Assembly: GCA_022606425.2 (NCBI GenBank)
Contig: JAHDVF020000135.1
Location: 124,001 to 188,000, forward strand
DNA length: 64,000 nucleotides
Reading direction: 5' to 3'
Source of the DNA: Lepidostoma basale
Lineage: Eukaryota > Arthropoda > Insecta > Trichoptera > Lepidostomatidae
The notes under the pieces are model-generated. The model made no database searches. It was not told the DNA's origin and worked only from the letters and a program-made list of their open reading frames with translations. Shown here one piece after another: positions 61,680 through 64,000 of this stretch. Made by a program: the position numbers and the translations under genes. The number at the start of each line of letters is the position of its first letter. The first letter of the stretch is position 1.

Positions 61680-62690
61680 AATTTTTAATTGTATCTCAAT
61701 AGAGACGAAGAAACAAACTGGAAACTGAATATGGATGATCAAGGTGGTTACAGGACTTATGACCTGTCATTGGTTGGGTTAAGCGCACGCTTTATGTAAT
61801 TACAACATTCCCCATTCCACCATTGTTATTGTGATCATGTATGATACATTTTTTTGGAAGTTGTATATATACTCCAAATTCATACTTATCTTCACGTGGC
61901 AGTTCCAGTTAGCCATCTATGTAGATTTGATTGAACTAATTATTTTTTTTTGCTAAATGCTAAACAATCATTCTTCATAGATGGCGTTAGTGGATGGATT
62001 GTATAGATTAATCTTAAAAAAAATTAATTAGTTCAATCAAATCTACATAAGCTAAACTGCACGATAACTGGGGCCCAGGTACAACTTCCAAAAATATCGC
62101 CATAATAACAATGAATGAAGTATTGTATTATAAACGTAACAACAATTACTATGATCTGTTCAATTCCTAATTGAATACTAAATTACAGTAATCAAAAAGT
62201 TCTATACGGAAATAACAGTACTTCACAAATATTTAATAAATATTCTGGTCAGGTATTTGGCGTATAAAATAGGAGTGGATACTCCAGGCGACTTCTAACA
62301 GTACGATAGGAGGCGGTAGCCTCTTCGCATTGTGTTAATAAAGTAGTTTGCTAAATGCTAAACAATCATTCTTCATAGATGGCGTTAGTGGATGGATTGT
62401 ATAGATTAATCTTAAAAAATTAATTAGTTCAATCAAATCTACATAAATGGCTAACTGGAACTGCCACGTGAAGATAAGTATGAATTTGGAGTATATATAC
62501 AACTTCCAAAAAAATGTATCATACATGATCATAATAACAATGGTGGAATGGGGAATGTTGTAATTACATAAAGCGTGCGCTTAACCCAACCAATGACAGG
62601 TCATAAGTCCTGTAAACACCTTGATCATCCATATTCAGTTTCCAGTTTGTTTCTTCGTCTCTATTGAGATACAATTAAAAATTGAAATTA
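61680..62690. mobile_element. F-family large foldback (about 1 kb) with duplicated interior
   Basis: Arms from AATTGTATCTCAATAG (61686) and CTATTGAGATACAATT (about 62662) pair over more than 200 bp, including CTTCACGTGGCAGTTCC/GGAACTGCCACGTGAAG. CTAAACAATCATTCTTCATAG and ATGGCGTTAGTGGATGG occur twice in the same orientation (61950 and 62350). The ends TTTTTAATTGTATC/GATACAATTAAAAA show it sits in or carries AT-rich target. Confidence 0.75.
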
Positions 62691-62731
62691 TTTTCATTTA
62701 CAAACTGTAATATAATTAAAGATACTTTCAA

Positions 62732-63200
62732 GGATTAATTGAATCTCAATAGAGACGAAGATGCAAATTGGAAACAGAATATGGTGATCGAGATTTTTAC
62801 AGGACTTATGACCTGTCATTGGTTGGGTTAAGCGCACGCTTTATGTAATACAACATTCCCCATTCCACCTTTTCTTATGACCACCATGTCTGACAAATTT
62901 TTGGAAGTTGTATATATGTTAATCTGTAACACCACACTTCATATGGTAGTTTCAATCTACACACTAGCGCCATCTATGAAGATTGGATTCTAAGCATTAA
63001 GCAAAAGATCTTTTTAACGCAATGTGAAAGGCTACCGCCATTATCGTATTGCTAGATAACGCCTGGAGATGTCACTCCAATTTATATGCTATAACTTGGA
63101 CCAGTTTTTTTGTTTTTACAACATTTTGAATGTATGCAAATACTTGTAGACGAATACTGGATATTATCCATTGCGGGTTATCAATTCAAGTTTTCTTCAA
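62732..63200 (+). mobile_element. F-family element, single complete unit
   Basis: Runs from AAGGATTAATTGAATCTC through AGGACTTATGACCTGTC, GCGCCATCTATGAAGATTGG, TAGATAACGCCTGGAGATG and TTTTGAATGTATGCAAATAC to CATTGCGGGTTATCAATTC. Used here as the reference for the family. No coding frame; ACAGGACTTATGACCTGT is an internal near-palindrome. Confidence 0.75.
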
Positions 63201-63359
63201 GGTACAAAGATACTTTCGTAATAAATATCACAATATTTATAATAAATATCATCAATATTTATTTGAATTTAATTAAATGTATTTAACGTATTATTTTAAG
63301 ACATGATAAATAAATAAAACCTTAATTATAAAATAAAACGATATTTTTTAATAACCACT

Positions 63360-63645
63360 TAAGGATAAATTGTATCTCAATAGAGACGAAGATGTAAATT
63401 GTTTTCTGGGAACAGAATATGGTGGTCGAGGCGCTTACAGGACTTATGACCTGTCATTGGTTGGGTTAAGCGATCGCTTTATGTTAAAAACATTCCCCAT
63501 TTTTCCCTTCTTACGGACACCACGTCTGACAAATTTTTGGAAGATGTATAAGTATATATGCTAAAATGTTGCAGAAAACATTACATTTTTTAGTTCAATC
63601 TACAATAGCGCCATCCATTAAGATTGGGTGTAAGCTCTATGTTAT
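63360..63645 (+). mobile_element. F-family element, partial
   Basis: AAGGATAAATTGTATCTCAATAG, AGGACTTATGACCTGTC, TTAAGCGATCGC, then GCGCCATCCATTAAGATTGG. It stops before the far end. Belongs to the GCGATCGC subfamily (like 14.0 and 57.6 kb), as opposed to the GCGCACGC subfamily (44.8, 61.7, 62.7 kb). Confidence 0.7.
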
Positions 63646-64000
63646 TTTGACAAATTACACATACTCGTATATATTTATTTTTTAATCCTTGTTATTGTAG
63701 ACGTAACTAGTTAAAATGTGTAAATCTAAGTTCTAATTCGGTGATCTCTCGATTCAAATTAGCAATTTCCGAAGTGTCACTGGGATTATGCTAACTCCCA
63801 GTTGGGGCGTGCCTCTCGGGAAATATTAGTACAGGTTCGTCAATGTTATGGTACATAAAGTTGATGCTTTGGAACTAGTGTCCAATTCATAACTTTCCTA
63901 TTAATAATATTTTCTTATTCAAATGAATAATATTTTCTTATTTAATGTGTACCGCTAACTAAAACTTTTGTAGAAATTATAAATTATATCGAGAACCGGG
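63646..64000. other. No recognised feature
   Basis: AT-rich end of the window. Confidence 0.35.

Overview
This window is eukaryotic, almost certainly from an insect with a large, AT-rich genome full of repeats. The reasons are one multi-exon gene of the insect Dpr immunoglobulin family, many 5'-truncated non-LTR retrotransposons (LINEs), mariner-, hAT- and Tigger-type DNA transposon relics, tRNA-like SINEs, and long (TA)n runs. The order cannot be fixed from the sequence alone. No bacterial-style operon, CRISPR array or rRNA gene was found.

The only host gene I can support lies on the + strand from about 32.7 kb to 51.4 kb (possible poly(A) signals out to 52.4 kb). Eight coding exons join in phase to an open reading frame of 1560 nt (519 aa): signal peptide, a 243-residue Asn/Ser/Lys-rich region in one exon, two Ig domains with conserved Cys/Trp pairs, and a hydrophobic C-terminal tail. 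One intron uses a GC donor. Its introns hold LINE, SINE, MITE and foldback insertions.

Layout. 0-12.7 kb: mariner-derived MITE, LINE tails, a 41-bp minisatellite, and a nested block in which a LINE with an intact reverse-transcriptase reading frame (J family, 9.2-11.0 kb) sits inside another LINE (E family, 8.6-11.4 kb). 13-20.5 kb: foldback and hammerhead-like elements and a 597-bp SINE-like element inserted in a 12-13-bp minisatellite. 20.5-32.6 kb: LINE tails, a hAT MITE inside a LINE, a (TA)n tract inside a SINE-like repeat, a Tigger relic and another LINE-in-LINE nest. 32.7-52.4 kb: the dpr gene. 52.5-64 kb: more LINE tails, hammerhead-like inverted repeats and copies of a foldback family.

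The most interesting signal is a set of short repeats that carry hammerhead-ribozyme-like cores (CUGANGA, hairpin, GAAA) in several unrelated sequence contexts. Each has a minimal, self-complementary stem III (ACAUGU, ACAGCUGU, ACCGGU or ACGU) followed by the cleavage-site base, and several occur as inverted pairs. This resembles the small hammerheads known from Penelope-like elements and retrozymes, which act as dimers. No Penelope reverse transcriptase is visible here. A second system is a roughly 600-bp non-autonomous element whose last ~65 bp, including a CCCCGAAGGGG hairpin and a (GTTA)n tail, match the 3' ends of the local E/B-family LINEs, as expected for a LINE-mobilised SINE.

Family names used below (J, E, B, C, P, Q LINEs; F foldback; G, G2 hammerhead-like; S, U repeats) are labels for this window only.
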